In this document: piece after piece, positions 17,275 through 27,789 of the stretch
Position numbering within the stretch: position 1 is the stretch's first letter
How the letters are laid out: every line of letters starts with the position of its first letter
Assembly: GCA_902522015.1 (NCBI GenBank)
Contig: CABYTX010000011.1
Location: 1 to 34,356, forward strand
Direction of reading: 5' to 3'
DNA from: an uncultured Alphaproteobacteria bacterium
GTDB taxonomy: Bacteria; Pseudomonadota; Alphaproteobacteria; HIMB59; GCA-002718135
DNA: 34,356 bases
Program-made: the position numbers and the translations under genes
Notes under the pieces: model-generated
The model's input: the letters and a program-made list of their open reading frames with translations, nothing else
Database searches by the model: none
Told to the model about the DNA's origin: nothing

Positions 17275-18689
17275 TGTCTAGAGCGCATGTCGATTTTCTT
17301 CTTTATGAAGAAAAAATTTCTATCAAAGATTTAGACACAGATACAACGGTCTTAAATTATCTTCGAAACAACCATGAGTTAACTGGAACAAAAGAAGGTT
17401 GCGCATCTGGTGATTGCGGAGCATGTACTGCAGTTGTAGGAGAATTAAAAGAGAATAAAATTTCTTATAAAAGTATAAATACTTGTATTACTTTTTTGTA
17501 CTCTCTACATGGCAAGCAATTAATAACGGTTGAACATATAAAAAAAAGTAAACTTCATCCTGTTCAACAATCAATGATTGATAGTGATGGATCTCAATGT
17601 GGTTTTTGTACACCTGGTATTATTATGTCAATGTATAATATGTACGAAAACAAAATAAAACCAACAGAAGAAAATATAGATAAATTTCTTTCTGGAAATT
17701 TATGTAGATGTACAGGTTATCTTCCAATCAAAAACGCAATTAAGAATATGTATAACTATAAAAGTAATAAATTTTCAAAAAGTAAAGTTATTAGATTATT
17801 AAAATCAATTAAGAAAACTGATATTGTTATTAAAAAAAATGATTCTAAGTTTTTCATCCATTATAATTTAAATTCTCTAATCAAAGACTATCAAAAGGTT
17901 AGTAATGGACATTTACTAGTCGGGGGTACAGATCTCGCTCTTGAAGTAACAAAAAAAAGAAATGATTTAAAAAATATTTTTTATTTAGGATTAAATAAAG
18001 ATTTAAATTATATTAAAAATAAAAACAATAATTTACACATTGGATCCGCTACCCCCATAAATGATATTTTACCAATTTTAGAAAATATTTATCCAACATT
18101 TGCTAAAATGTTTGAAAGATACGGATCTGAGCAAATAAGAAATACTGCATCTCTTGGAGGTAACATTGGAAGTGCATCTCCAATAGGTGATAGTTTACCT
18201 GTGTTAATTGCACTCAATAGTAAAATTTTAATTCAAGGAAAAGTTAAAAAAACTTTATTATTGGATAATTATTTTCTCAGCTATCGAAAAACTAAATTAA
18301 AACCTAATGAAATAATTAAAGAAATTATAATACCCATTTATAAAAAAAATATTCTTAAATGTTATAAAATTTCAAAAAGAATAGATGATGACATAAGTTC
18401 TGTTTTCATGGCTATAAATGCTAGAATTGAAAAAAATATTATTAAAGAAATAAAAATTGTTTGTGGAGGTTTGGCAGAAACTCCAAAAATAGCTGAAAAA
18501 GTACAAAAATTTTTATTGAATAAAATATTTAATGAAGAAAATATTAATGAAGCAAAGAAAATTATTAAAAAAGAATTTGATCCAATAGATGATATGAGAG
18601 CGTCAAAAAATTATAGAACTAAAATTAGTCAAAACCTTTTAGAGAGGTTTTTAAATGAAAATAATAAAATTAAATCAACGTTATATTAA
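17274..18689 (+). CDS. xdhA: Xanthine dehydrogenase small subunit (2Fe-2S + FAD domains)
   Basis: EGCASGDCGACTAVVGEL, SQCGFCTPGIIMSMYNM, LSGNLCRCTGYLPI Fe-S motifs; FAD domain GGTDLALEVTK, NTASLGGNIGSASPIGD. GTG start at 17274. Confidence 0.96.
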   Translation: MSRAHVDFLLYEEKISIKDLDTDTTVLNYLRNNHELTGTKEGCASGDCGACTAVVGELKENKISYKSINTCITFLYSLHGKQLITVEHIKKSKLHPVQQSMIDSDGSQCGFCTPGIIMSMYNMYENKIKPTEENIDKFLSGNLCRCTGYLPIKNAIKNMYNYKSNKFSKSKVIRLLKSIKKTDIVIKKNDSKFFIHYNLNSLIKDYQKVSNGHLLVGGTDLALEVTKKRNDLKNIFYLGLNKDLNYIKNKNNNLHIGSATPINDILPILENIYPTFAKMFERYGSEQIRNTASLGGNIGSASPIGDSLPVLIALNSKILIQGKVKKTLLLDNYFLSYRKTKLKPNEIIKEIIIPIYKKNILKCYKISKRIDDDISSVFMAINARIEKNIIKEIKIVCGGLAETPKIAEKVQKFLLNKIFNEENINEAKKIIKKEFDPIDDMRASKNYRTKISQNLLERFLNENNKIKSTLY

Positions 18690-20962
18690 TGGATAAAATA
18701 TTTACAAAAAATATTGAACATGAAAGTGCAGTAAAACATGTTACTGGAAAAGCAATTTATACTGATGATATATCAGAGCCTAAAAATTTACTTCACGCAG
18801 TAATTGGATACAGTAATTGCAGTAAAGGAGTAATAAATAAAATTGATTATAAAGATGTTTTATCTTCAGAAGGTGTAGTAGACATTATTACTGAAAAAGA
18901 CATTGAAGGTATAAATGATGTTGGGCCAATATTTAAGGGAGATAAAATATTTACTTCAAAAAATATAGAATATTATGGACAACCAATTTTTGCAGTTATA
19001 GCAAAGACCAATAATTTAGCAAAAAAAGCTGCATTAAAAGTAAAAATAGACTTAAAAATATCCAAACCGATCGTTTCAATTGAAGAAGCATTAAAGAAAA
19101 AATCATTTGTTTTAAAACCGAAGAATCTAACTAGAGGAAATATAAAAGATGGGTTTAAAAAATCTGACAACATTCTAAAAGGTAAATTGTATTCAGGTGG
19201 TCAAGATCATTTTTATTTAGAAGGTCAAATTGCAATGACTATTCCACAAGAAGATAATAATTTTTTAGTTTATTCTTCAACACAACATCCATCAGAAACG
19301 CAGCAAATTATCAGTAAAGTTCTAAAACAAAATTACAATAGTATCCATGTGATAGTAAGAAGAATTGGTGGTGGTTTTGGAGGAAAAGAAACACAATCTT
19401 TTTTGTTTGCAGCCATTACAAGCATTGCAGCAAAAAAGTTATCTAAACCAGTAAAGTTAAGAGTCGATAGAGATGATGATATGATCATGACTGGAAAAAG
19501 ACATGATTTTTTATTTGATTATGAAGTAGGTTTTAATAATAGTGGTGAAATACTTGCTCTAAAAGTAATGATGGCATCGAGATGCGGTATCTCTCCAGAT
19601 TTATCAGGAGCTATAAATGATAGAGCCATATATCATATAGATAATGCCTACTTCTTACCAAATATAGAAATTAATTCGTATAGATGTAAAACAAATACTG
19701 TTTCTAATACAGCTTTTCGTGGATTTGGCGGGCCTCAAGGAATGTTTTGTATTGAAAATATAATTGAAAACATTGCTCAAAAATTAAATCGAGAAGCAAC
19801 TGAAATAAGAAAAATTAATTTTTATAAAGATAAAATTAAAAATACTACTCATTATGGGATGAGAATTACTGACAATGTGATTGAAGATATTTTTAATAAA
19901 CTAATTAAGAAATCTAATTACAAAAAAAGAAAAGCAGAAATTAATAATTTTAATAAAAAAAATAAAGTTCTAAAAAAAGGAATAGCAATAACACCTGTAA
20001 AGTTTGGAATATCATTTACAACTACTCATTTAAACCAAGGTGGTGCCTTAGTTCATATCTACACTGATGGATCCATTCATTTAAATCATGGAGGAATTGA
20101 AATGGGTCAAGGATTAATGACGAAACTTGCTTTAGTGGCTTCAAATGAATTTGGCCTTAATTACGAAAATATAAAAATCTCTTCAACAGATACAGAAAAA
20201 GTGCCCAACACATCAGCGAGTGCAGCATCAGCTACAACTGATATAAATGGGGCAGCAATTGTTAATGCTATAAATAATATCAAATCAGGCCTAAATGAAT
20301 TTATATATGATTATTTTAAAACAAATAGCAAAATAAAATATGAAAATAATTTTGTTTATTTTGACAAAAGAAAAATATCTTTTAAAGAATTGATAAATAC
20401 TGCTTACTTAAATAGAATTCCATTGTCATCTTCAGGTTTCTATAAAACTGACAAAATTAATGTAAATACAAAAACACTTCAAGGAAGGCCATTTTTATAT
20501 TTTACTTATGGAGCAGCGGTAACAGAAGTAATCATTGATAAATTAACGGGTGAAAATAAAATTCTTCAAGTAGATATAATTCATGATGTTGGCAATTCTA
20601 TTAATAAGAGAATAGATAAGGGTCAGATTGAGGGTGGTTATATTCAAGGATTAGGTTGGCTCACAACCGAAGAAGTATCTTGGAAATTAAATGGAGAGCT
20701 AACAACTCATAGTCCTTCTACTTACAAAATACCTACTGCCGGTGAAACACCATTAAATTTTAATGTCGAAATATATGATCGTGGTTTTAATAAAGAAAAG
20801 GTTATAAATCGCTCTAAAGCTGTTGGAGAGCCACCATTTATGCTAGCAATTTCAAGTTTTATTGCATTAAAGGACGCAGTATATAATGCCAATAAAGGAA
20901 AAAATTCTGAAAATTTAATTGCACCTGCTACTGCTGAAAATATATTAAAAAGTTTGCATTAA
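18689..20962 (+). CDS. xdhB: Xanthine dehydrogenase molybdopterin-binding subunit
   Basis: HVTGKAIYTDDISEP, GGQDHFYLEGQ, RRIGGGFGGKETQ, NTAFRGFGGPQGMF, GGIEMGQGLMTK, KAVGEPPFMLAISSF. Confidence 0.97.
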   Translation: MDKIFTKNIEHESAVKHVTGKAIYTDDISEPKNLLHAVIGYSNCSKGVINKIDYKDVLSSEGVVDIITEKDIEGINDVGPIFKGDKIFTSKNIEYYGQPIFAVIAKTNNLAKKAALKVKIDLKISKPIVSIEEALKKKSFVLKPKNLTRGNIKDGFKKSDNILKGKLYSGGQDHFYLEGQIAMTIPQEDNNFLVYSSTQHPSETQQIISKVLKQNYNSIHVIVRRIGGGFGGKETQSFLFAAITSIAAKKLSKPVKLRVDRDDDMIMTGKRHDFLFDYEVGFNNSGEILALKVMMASRCGISPDLSGAINDRAIYHIDNAYFLPNIEINSYRCKTNTVSNTAFRGFGGPQGMFCIENIIENIAQKLNREATEIRKINFYKDKIKNTTHYGMRITDNVIEDIFNKLIKKSNYKKRKAEINNFNKKNKVLKKGIAITPVKFGISFTTTHLNQGGALVHIYTDGSIHLNHGGIEMGQGLMTKLALVASNEFGLNYENIKISSTDTEKVPNTSASAASATTDINGAAIVNAINNIKSGLNEFIYDYFKTNSKIKYENNFVYFDKRKISFKELINTAYLNRIPLSSSGFYKTDKINVNTKTLQGRPFLYFTYGAAVTEVIIDKLTGENKILQVDIIHDVGNSINKRIDKGQIEGGYIQGLGWLTTEEVSWKLNGELTTHSPSTYKIPTAGETPLNFNVEIYDRGFNKEKVINRSKAVGEPPFMLAISSFIALKDAVYNANKGKNSENLIAPATAENILKSLH

Positions 20963-20963
20963 A

Positions 20964-21794
20964 ATGTATCTCAAAAAGTTAAGTAAAAATATAAATTTTA
21001 ATAGTAAAATAGTTAAAGCTAAAATTATTGAAGTTAAAGGATCATCGCCCAATAGTTTAGATGACATTATATTAATCTCAACTGATACTATCTTTGGAAC
21101 TATCGGTGGCGGAAACTTAGAATATTTAGTTATCGATGAAGCGAGAAAATTAATAGATAGTAATATAGCAAAAAAAGTAATGAATATTCCACTTGGACCA
21201 GGAATTGGACAATGTTGTGGTGGATATGTACAAGTTAAATTAAGCTTACATAATAATTCCAAAGATGCAATAAAAGATGAATATATTTTTAATAATGTAA
21301 AACCTAACTTATATATCTTTGGATCAGGACATATTGGTCAAGCGTTAATTTCTAAATTAGAAAATATTAATTTTAATACTTTTATAATTGATTCAAGAGA
21401 AGATTATTTAAAAATGACAAATATCAAAGATATAAATTATTTACTTTCAAAAAAACCTTGGGAAATTGTATCAAAACTAGAAGATAACTCTTATTTTATA
21501 GTATTAACTCACAGTCATGATTATGACTTAAAAATATTAAATGAAATTTTGAAAAAAAATAATACTTTTGTTGGTTTAATTGGATCTCTTACAAAGAAAA
21601 AAAGGTTTTATAAAAGATTGATTGATAATGGTCACAATAAATCAATAGTTGATAAAATTGAGTGTCCAATTGGAATTGATATTGGTAATTCAAAAGATCC
21701 GAATGAAATAGCTTTCTCAATAATTACACGAATAATATCAATAAAAAATAGCTTGAAGCATTTATCAAATAATAAAATTAAAAAAGTTATATGA
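20964..21794 (+). CDS. xdhC: Xanthine dehydrogenase accessory protein XdhC
   Basis: EVKGSSPN, GTIGGGNLEYLVIDEA, GPGIGQCCGGYV, FGSGHIGQALI, LTHSHDYDLKIL, CPIGIDIGNSKDPNEIAFSI. Confidence 0.95.
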   Translation: MYLKKLSKNINFNSKIVKAKIIEVKGSSPNSLDDIILISTDTIFGTIGGGNLEYLVIDEARKLIDSNIAKKVMNIPLGPGIGQCCGGYVQVKLSLHNNSKDAIKDEYIFNNVKPNLYIFGSGHIGQALISKLENINFNTFIIDSREDYLKMTNIKDINYLLSKKPWEIVSKLEDNSYFIVLTHSHDYDLKILNEILKKNNTFVGLIGSLTKKKRFYKRLIDNGHNKSIVDKIECPIGIDIGNSKDPNEIAFSIITRIISIKNSLKHLSNNKIKKVI

Positions 21795-22258
21795 CAAACA
21801 TAGATTTTATGAAAAGAGCTATTTTACTATCAATTGATAATGTCAAAAATAATGGAGGTCCTTTTGGATGTGTTATTGTAAAAGATAATGAAATTATTGC
21901 AGAAGGAGTAAATAGAGTAACATTTAATAATGATCCTACTGCTCACGCTGAAATTGTTGCTATTAGAAATGCGTGTCAAAAATTAAATACTTTTAACTTA
22001 GAAGGTTGTGAATTGTATTCCAGTTGCGAACCATGTCCTATGTGCTTGAGTGCGATATATTGGTCACATATAGACAAAGTATATTATGGTAACTCTAGAG
22101 AAGATGCTGCAAAAATTAAATTTGATGACAAGTTTATTTATGATGAACTGGCACTTGAAATGAAAGAGAGAAAAATCCCTATTAGTCAATTATCACGTGA
22201 TGAAGCAATAAAAGCATTTAAAATTTGGGAAAAAGAAGAAAATAAAATAAGGTATTAA
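21791..22258 (+). CDS. guaD: Guanine deaminase, cytidine-deaminase fold
   Basis: PTAHAEIVAIRNAC and SSCEPCPMCLSAIYWSHIDKVYYGN zinc motifs, as in B. subtilis-type GuaD; in operon with xdhABC. Confidence 0.9.
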   Translation: MTNIDFMKRAILLSIDNVKNNGGPFGCVIVKDNEIIAEGVNRVTFNNDPTAHAEIVAIRNACQKLNTFNLEGCELYSSCEPCPMCLSAIYWSHIDKVYYGNSREDAAKIKFDDKFIYDELALEMKERKIPISQLSRDEAIKAFKIWEKEENKIRY

Positions 22259-22259
22259 T

Positions 22260-23702
22260 ATGGAATTTTTTCTTAAAATTGTTGCACCAGTTCAATCTTA
22301 TGACTTCCAAACCTTTTTTCATAATTTACTTTTGTCACTACCAGCATCAGCATTATTAGGATTATTATTATTTTTTATCCTTGGGGCATTTTCAGGTTTA
22401 AAATCTAAAGAACAAAGGCTCTATATTGTAATTGCAACCACAATAGTTATAGCTTTTACCGCAGCTTTTTATAATTTAGGAGTTCCAACAGAAACTTTAT
22501 TTGCGGTATATTCTGAGTGGCTACATTTAATTGTTAGATGGGTTCATATAATTGTTGGTGTAGCATGGATTGGAACATCATTTTATTTTAATTGGCTAGA
22601 TAGTAGACTGGAAAGAGATGATCCAGATTTTAAACACCTTGATGGTTATTTGTGGTCTGTTCATTCAGGTGGGTTTTATAGAATTGAAAAATTAAAAGGA
22701 CCTCCTAAAAAACTTCCAAAAGTTCTTCATTGGTTTAAATGGGAGGCGTATGCAACTTGGATAAGTGGTTTTGTGCTACTTATTTTAGTTTATTACTTAA
22801 ATGCAAGCTCTATGATGTTGGGAGCAAGCGGTATTATATTAACACCCTTTCAAGCAATATTAATATCTATATTCTTACTTATAGGATCTTGGCTTCTATA
22901 TGATTATCTTTGTAAAAATGTTTTAAAAGATAATGAACAAACTTTGATTGCAACTGGTGTTTTATTATTTATATTATTAAGTTATTTTTTGACTCAAATT
23001 TATGGATCAAGAGCTGCATACATACATGTTGGAGCAATTATTGGCACCATTATGGCGGCTAATGTTTTTAGAGTAATTATTCCCGCACAAAGAAATCTTG
23101 TTTCATCAGCTGAAAACAAACAAAAGCCAAATTTAAATCTTTCATTAGAAGCAAAAAACAGATCAATACATAATAATTATTTTACACTACCTGTTTTATT
23201 TATCATGATTAGCTCACATTTTTCTTTTACGTATGGGGCTGTAAATAATTGGTTAATTTTAGCTGTTATATCGATAGCTGGCATTTTAACTCGCCATTAC
23301 TTTAATTTAAGAAATAAAAAACAATATAAATTTTGGATTTTACCATCAGCTGGTTTAATCATGTTTTTTTTAATGACTTTAAGTAGTCTTTCAATATTTG
23401 AAAAAAAAGATGCAAATGCATCTCTTTCTTTAGAATTAGTCAGTTTCAATGAAGTACAAAATATAATTAAATACAGATGTGGAACATGTCATGCCAAATA
23501 CCCAACTTTTGAAGGTATTGAAGCGGCACCAAAAGGAGTTGTATATGACACGGCGCAAGATATTGTAAATAATATAAAATTAATCAAAGCTCAGGCTATT
23601 GATGCTGAGATTATGCCTCCGAATAATCTTACTGGTATTACAAAAAATGAAAGAGAGATATTAAAAGTTTGGATTGAGCAAGGTGCAAATATCAATAATT
23701 AA
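22260..23702 (+). CDS. puuD: Membrane-bound urate hydroxylase PuuD with C-terminal cytochrome c domain
   Basis: N-terminal DUF989-like multi-TM domain (EWLHLIVRWVHIIVGVAWIGTSFYFNWLD) and C-terminal CGTCH heme motif (nt 23478-23492) followed by ...AEIMPPNNLTGIT. Confidence 0.95.
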   Translation: MEFFLKIVAPVQSYDFQTFFHNLLLSLPASALLGLLLFFILGAFSGLKSKEQRLYIVIATTIVIAFTAAFYNLGVPTETLFAVYSEWLHLIVRWVHIIVGVAWIGTSFYFNWLDSRLERDDPDFKHLDGYLWSVHSGGFYRIEKLKGPPKKLPKVLHWFKWEAYATWISGFVLLILVYYLNASSMMLGASGIILTPFQAILISIFLLIGSWLLYDYLCKNVLKDNEQTLIATGVLLFILLSYFLTQIYGSRAAYIHVGAIIGTIMAANVFRVIIPAQRNLVSSAENKQKPNLNLSLEAKNRSIHNNYFTLPVLFIMISSHFSFTYGAVNNWLILAVISIAGILTRHYFNLRNKKQYKFWILPSAGLIMFFLMTLSSLSIFEKKDANASLSLELVSFNEVQNIIKYRCGTCHAKYPTFEGIEAAPKGVVYDTAQDIVNNIKLIKAQAIDAEIMPPNNLTGITKNEREILKVWIEQGANINN

Positions 23703-24309
23703 CTGGAATGGGGTCTAATGATCTCCATAAATACCATGTGGCTTGTGAACTATATGGACTCCATTTTTTATAAAGCAATTTAAGCTTTCTTTCACTTATA
23801 GGAAGTTGAACTTTATAAAGTTTTGAAATGGCTTTTAAAAACCCTAAATCACCTGTTGGAAAAATATTTGAACTTCCATAACTAAACATTAAAAACATAT
23901 GAATAGTCCAATTCCCTACCCCTTTTATTTCAATTAAATTATTATAAATTTCTTCTTCAGAAGATTTATTTATATTTTTTATGAATTTCTTGTTTTGTAA
24001 AAAATATTTAGAAATATTTCTAATATACAAAATTTTTTGTCTTGATAGACCACATTTTCGTAAATCTGTAGTACGTAATTTAGATACAGTTTGTGGTGTT
24101 ATATTTTTTTTAAGTTTAAAAAATTTAGTTTTCATCGAATCAGCTGCAGATACTGATATTTGTTGACCGATTATTGAATTAATTAATGAATGAAAATAAT
24201 TAGAATTTAGATTTAAATATTCATTCCTGTAAGTTTGAATTAATTTCTTCAAAACTTTATCTTTATTTGATAGATAAATCTTACCTTTATTCCAATATTT
24301 AGGTTGCAT
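23692..24309 (-). CDS. DNA-3-methyladenine glycosylase II (AlkA-like, HhH-GPD)
   Basis: FHSLINSIIGQQISVSAADSM, LIEIKGVGNWTIHMFLMFSYGSSNIFPTGDLGFLKAI, HhH-GPD motif; WSPYSSQATWYLWR. Confidence 0.93.
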   Translation of the reverse strand: MQPKYWNKGKIYLSNKDKVLKKLIQTYRNEYLNLNSNYFHSLINSIIGQQISVSAADSMKTKFFKLKKNITPQTVSKLRTTDLRKCGLSRQKILYIRNISKYFLQNKKFIKNINKSSEEEIYNNLIEIKGVGNWTIHMFLMFSYGSSNIFPTGDLGFLKAISKLYKVQLPISERKLKLLYKKWSPYSSQATWYLWRSLDPIPVNY

Positions 24310-24498
24310 ATGAATTATTATAACAAATTTAAAAAAATAATATCATACATAAATTTTATTTTTGGAATTTATTTATGGGCTTTAGTAATATATGCAATAT
24401 TAAGGGCTACAGGACTAATTAAAAGATTTGCATTACAAGAACATCTCCTAGGTGAGTATTTATCAATACCTATTAAATTTATTTTAAGTTTATTTTAA
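24310..24498 (+). CDS. Small membrane protein (62 aa from ATG), unknown function
   Basis: ORF track begins at a TTG at 24304; first ATG is 24310. One or two hydrophobic helices (YINFIFGIYLWALVIYAIL). Confidence 0.55.
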   Translation: MNYYNKFKKIISYINFIFGIYLWALVIYAILRATGLIKRFALQEHLLGEYLSIPIKFILSLF

Positions 24499-24506
24499 TA
24501 AATAAT

Positions 24507-25400
24507 ATGATCTATTATTATTTTATTGCAATGAGTGCTGCACTTTGTTGGGCAGTAGCATCTTTAGTATCGGCAGATGTTACAAGAACTATTGGAGGTT
24601 TAGCCTTTAATCGTCTTAGATTATTTTTTGTATCAATAATGTTAATTACTTACACATTTTATATAAATACTTGGAATACAATTAGTATTGATTACTTAAC
24701 TATTATTATTGTTTCAGGAATTATAGGGATATTTTTAGGTGATACTTTATTGTTTATTGCTTTGCAAAAAATTGGGCCAAGAAGAAATAATATTTTATTT
24801 TCATTAGCTGCTCCTTTTACTGTAGTAATTAATATTTTTTTTCTAAATGAACTTGCTTCAACTATTAGTATTATTGGATGTTTTGTTGTTTTTTTTGGTG
24901 TTGTTTTTGCAATTTCCTATGGAGATAAAAAGGAATCTGAGCATAGATGGGAAAAAGTAGAAGGTTCACTTTATATAGGAATTATTTTATCCATTGGAGC
25001 CGCTTTATGCCAAGCAATTGGATTGGTTATGATGAAACCTATATTATCAGATGGAGCAGATCCAATAGCTTCAGCAGCAATTAGAACTACTATTTCATGT
25101 ATTTTTTTATCATTTACATTTTTTTTAAATTATGAAGTTTTTAATACAAAAGTGAATCTTACATTAAAAATTATTTACCAATCAATTCTTAGTGGCTTTT
25201 TAGGTATGGCCTTAGGTATGAGTTTACTTTTAATCGCATTACAAAAAGCTGATGCAGGTATTGTTGCGACTTTATCTTCAACTAGTCCAATAATGATTTT
25301 ATTTCTTTTGTGGATATTAACAAAAAAAATCCCTTCTATTGGTGCATGGGTGGGAACAATTATTGCAATTTTAGGAACGGGATTAATTTTTATCTATTAA
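24507..25400 (+). CDS. DMT/EamA family transporter
   Basis: About 10 TM helices in two EamA repeats; [31 protein letters not shown] and [30 protein letters not shown]. Confidence 0.9.
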   Translation: MIYYYFIAMSAALCWAVASLVSADVTRTIGGLAFNRLRLFFVSIMLITYTFYINTWNTISIDYLTIIIVSGIIGIFLGDTLLFIALQKIGPRRNNILFSLAAPFTVVINIFFLNELASTISIIGCFVVFFGVVFAISYGDKKESEHRWEKVEGSLYIGIILSIGAALCQAIGLVMMKPILSDGADPIASAAIRTTISCIFLSFTFFLNYEVFNTKVNLTLKIIYQSILSGFLGMALGMSLLLIALQKADAGIVATLSSTSPIMILFLLWILTKKIPSIGAWVGTIIAILGTGLIFIY

Positions 25401-27149
25401 TTTAATACCTAATTCTTCTAATCGTTCTTTATCGATACTTGCGGGGGCGTCCATCATTAAATCCATAGCTTGTTGATTCATTGGAAATGCTATTACTTCT
25501 CTAATGTTAGGCTCATCAGCAAGTAACATAACAATTCTATCAATACCTGGTGCACTTCCGCCGTGAGGAGGTGCTCCAAATTTTAAAGCATTAAGCATGC
25601 CTGAAAATTTTTCTTCTAAATCTTCTTTAGAATATCCAGCTATATCAAAGGCTTTATACATAATTTCTGGTTTATGATTTCTAATTGCTCCAGAAGATAA
25701 CTCTACACCATTACATACAATATCATATTGAAATGCTTTTATATCAAGAGGATCTTTTTTTTCTAAAGCTTCCATCTCACCTTGAGGCATTGAAAAAGGA
25801 TTATGGCTAAATTGTATTTTATTAGTTTTTTCATCAATTTCATACATTGGAAAATCAACTATCCAACAAAATTCAAAAGAATTTTTATTTAGTAAACTTA
25901 AATCATTACAAATTTTTTCTCTTACTTTACCAGAAAATAATTGGGCCTCTTTTAATTTATCGCATATGAAAAATATTGAGTCATTTTCTTCAAGTTTTAA
26001 TAATAATAATTGATCTTCATTTAAATTCTTTGCAATTGGGCCTTTAAAACTATTTTCTGTAAATGAAATATAGCCTAATCCAGCTGCACCCTCTTCTCTT
26101 GCCCAATTGTTTAATTTATCAAAAAAACTTCTAGGTTGATCGCCAGTATTTTTAACAATTATTCCCTTAACAACTGATCCTTTTTCTATTTGATTACTAA
26201 ATATTTTAAAATTTGAACCTTTAAACACATTTGTATAATCATCTATGACAAGTGGATTTCGTAAATCAGGCTTATCAGAACCGTAAACTTCCATTGACTC
26301 ATTATAAGGTATTCTCCTAAATGGAAACGGACTTACCTTAATTTCATTATTTTTCTTATTTTCATCAAATATTTCAAATAAAACTGGCTCAATAGCGTCA
26401 AACACATCTTCTTGGGTTACAAAACTCATCTCAAAGTCTAGTTGATAGAATTCACCTGGAGATCGATCTGCTCTACTATCTTCATCTCTGAAACATGGAG
26501 CAATTTGAAAATATTTATCAAAACCAGCTATCATTAATAATTGTTTAAATTGCTGAGGTGCTTGAGGAAGAGCATAAAATTTTCCTTGATGTATCCTAGA
26601 TGGAACCAAATAATCTCTTGCTCCTTCTGGAGATGATGAAGTAAGTATGGGAGTTTGAAATTCAACAAAGTTTCTATCAATCATTTTCTTTCTAATGTCG
26701 GATATTATTTTACTTCTTAATATAATGTTTTTGTGTAGTTTATTTCTTCTTAAATCTAAAAATCTATATTTAAGTCTTATCTCTTCACCATATTCAATAT
26801 CAGAATTAACAGGTAGAGGAAGAATTTCAGATTTGGACAACAGATTAAAATCTTCTATTTGAACTTCAATTTCTCCTGTTCTGAGGTTATTATTAATTGT
26901 ATCATTAGATCTTTTAACTACTTCACCAAAAATAGTAATGACACTTTCGTTACTTAATTTACTTATTTGATTAAATAGAGAATGTGTTCCATCGATAACA
27001 CATTGTGTAATTCCATAATTATCTCTTAAATCTATGAATAGTAAATTTCCATGATCTCTAATTGTATCAGCCCAACCAGATAACGTAACTTTTGAGCCTA
27101 AATTATTAATTGATAGATCTGAGCATAAATGTGATCTGTATTTATTCAT
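25383..27149 (-). CDS. aspS: Aspartyl-tRNA synthetase
   Basis: [72 protein letters not shown] class II motifs. Confidence 0.98.
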   Translation of the reverse strand: MNKYRSHLCSDLSINNLGSKVTLSGWADTIRDHGNLLFIDLRDNYGITQCVIDGTHSLFNQISKLSNESVITIFGEVVKRSNDTINNNLRTGEIEVQIEDFNLLSKSEILPLPVNSDIEYGEEIRLKYRFLDLRRNKLHKNIILRSKIISDIRKKMIDRNFVEFQTPILTSSSPEGARDYLVPSRIHQGKFYALPQAPQQFKQLLMIAGFDKYFQIAPCFRDEDSRADRSPGEFYQLDFEMSFVTQEDVFDAIEPVLFEIFDENKKNNEIKVSPFPFRRIPYNESMEVYGSDKPDLRNPLVIDDYTNVFKGSNFKIFSNQIEKGSVVKGIIVKNTGDQPRSFFDKLNNWAREEGAAGLGYISFTENSFKGPIAKNLNEDQLLLLKLEENDSIFFICDKLKEAQLFSGKVREKICNDLSLLNKNSFEFCWIVDFPMYEIDEKTNKIQFSHNPFSMPQGEMEALEKKDPLDIKAFQYDIVCNGVELSSGAIRNHKPEIMYKAFDIAGYSKEDLEEKFSGMLNALKFGAPPHGGSAPGIDRIVMLLADEPNIREVIAFPMNQQAMDLMMDAPASIDKERLEELGIKLIDKN

Positions 27150-27162
27150 TTTTGAAAGCTAT

Positions 27163-27789
27163 CTATAGTATTTCCTTTATTAATGGTATTGTTAATTGCC
27201 TTTTTTTCTCTAGAGATAAAATATCTAGTTTATTAACAATATCGTCAATAGCTTGGTAACTTCTATCAACTCTACGTAATATAAATTCAAAAATTTCTTT
27301 AGAATTTATTATAAATTGTCTTTCAACTAATGATTTAGTTAATATTGTAAGGAGCATTTCATCATTAGGTTGATCAATTTCGAGATTAGTAAATGTTTTT
27401 AAACGAGAGGATAGATCATGGTATTGAAAATTAATTTCATTAATTTTTTTATTTGAAGTTATTAATATTTTAAAGTTATTTAAAATACAATTATTTACAA
27501 TATGAAAAATATTTTCTTCATTAAAAAAAAGAAAATTGTCAATTAAAATATTTTTTTTTGAATTCAAAATCTCTTTATAATTTTTTTTATATTTAATAGC
27601 ATTATTTTTTTTTAGCCAAATATTTGCAAGATATGATTTTCCAGATTTATTTGGACCATATAAATATGAAAACTTAGAATTATTATTTATTAAATCGTTG
27701 AATGCATAAAAATTTGTTTTATTTACAAAAAAATTTAATTCACTCTGATCATGACTAAATTTATAGTTAAAACTTTTTTGTTTACTCAT
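27163..27789 (-). CDS. hda: Hda/DnaA-like AAA+ protein
   Basis: YGPNKSGKSYLANIW P-loop, DLSSRLKTFTNLEIDQPNDEMLLTILTKSLVERQ, RRVDRSYQAIDDIVNKLD - DnaA/Hda-like architecture; adjacent to DUF2066. Confidence 0.8.
   Translation of the reverse strand: MSKQKSFNYKFSHDQSELNFFVNKTNFYAFNDLINNNSKFSYLYGPNKSGKSYLANIWLKKNNAIKYKKNYKEILNSKKNILIDNFLFFNEENIFHIVNNCILNNFKILITSNKKINEINFQYHDLSSRLKTFTNLEIDQPNDEMLLTILTKSLVERQFIINSKEIFEFILRRVDRSYQAIDDIVNKLDILSLEKKRQLTIPLIKEIL

Noticed and set aside
18973-19173. 66-aa - strand ORF within xdhB
   Set aside because: Antisense to a conserved gene; no independent support.
20945-21262. 105-aa - strand ORF over xdhC
   Set aside because: Antisense to conserved XdhC motifs.
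23981-24166. 61-aa + strand ORF within alkA-like gene
   Set aside because: Antisense shadow ORF.
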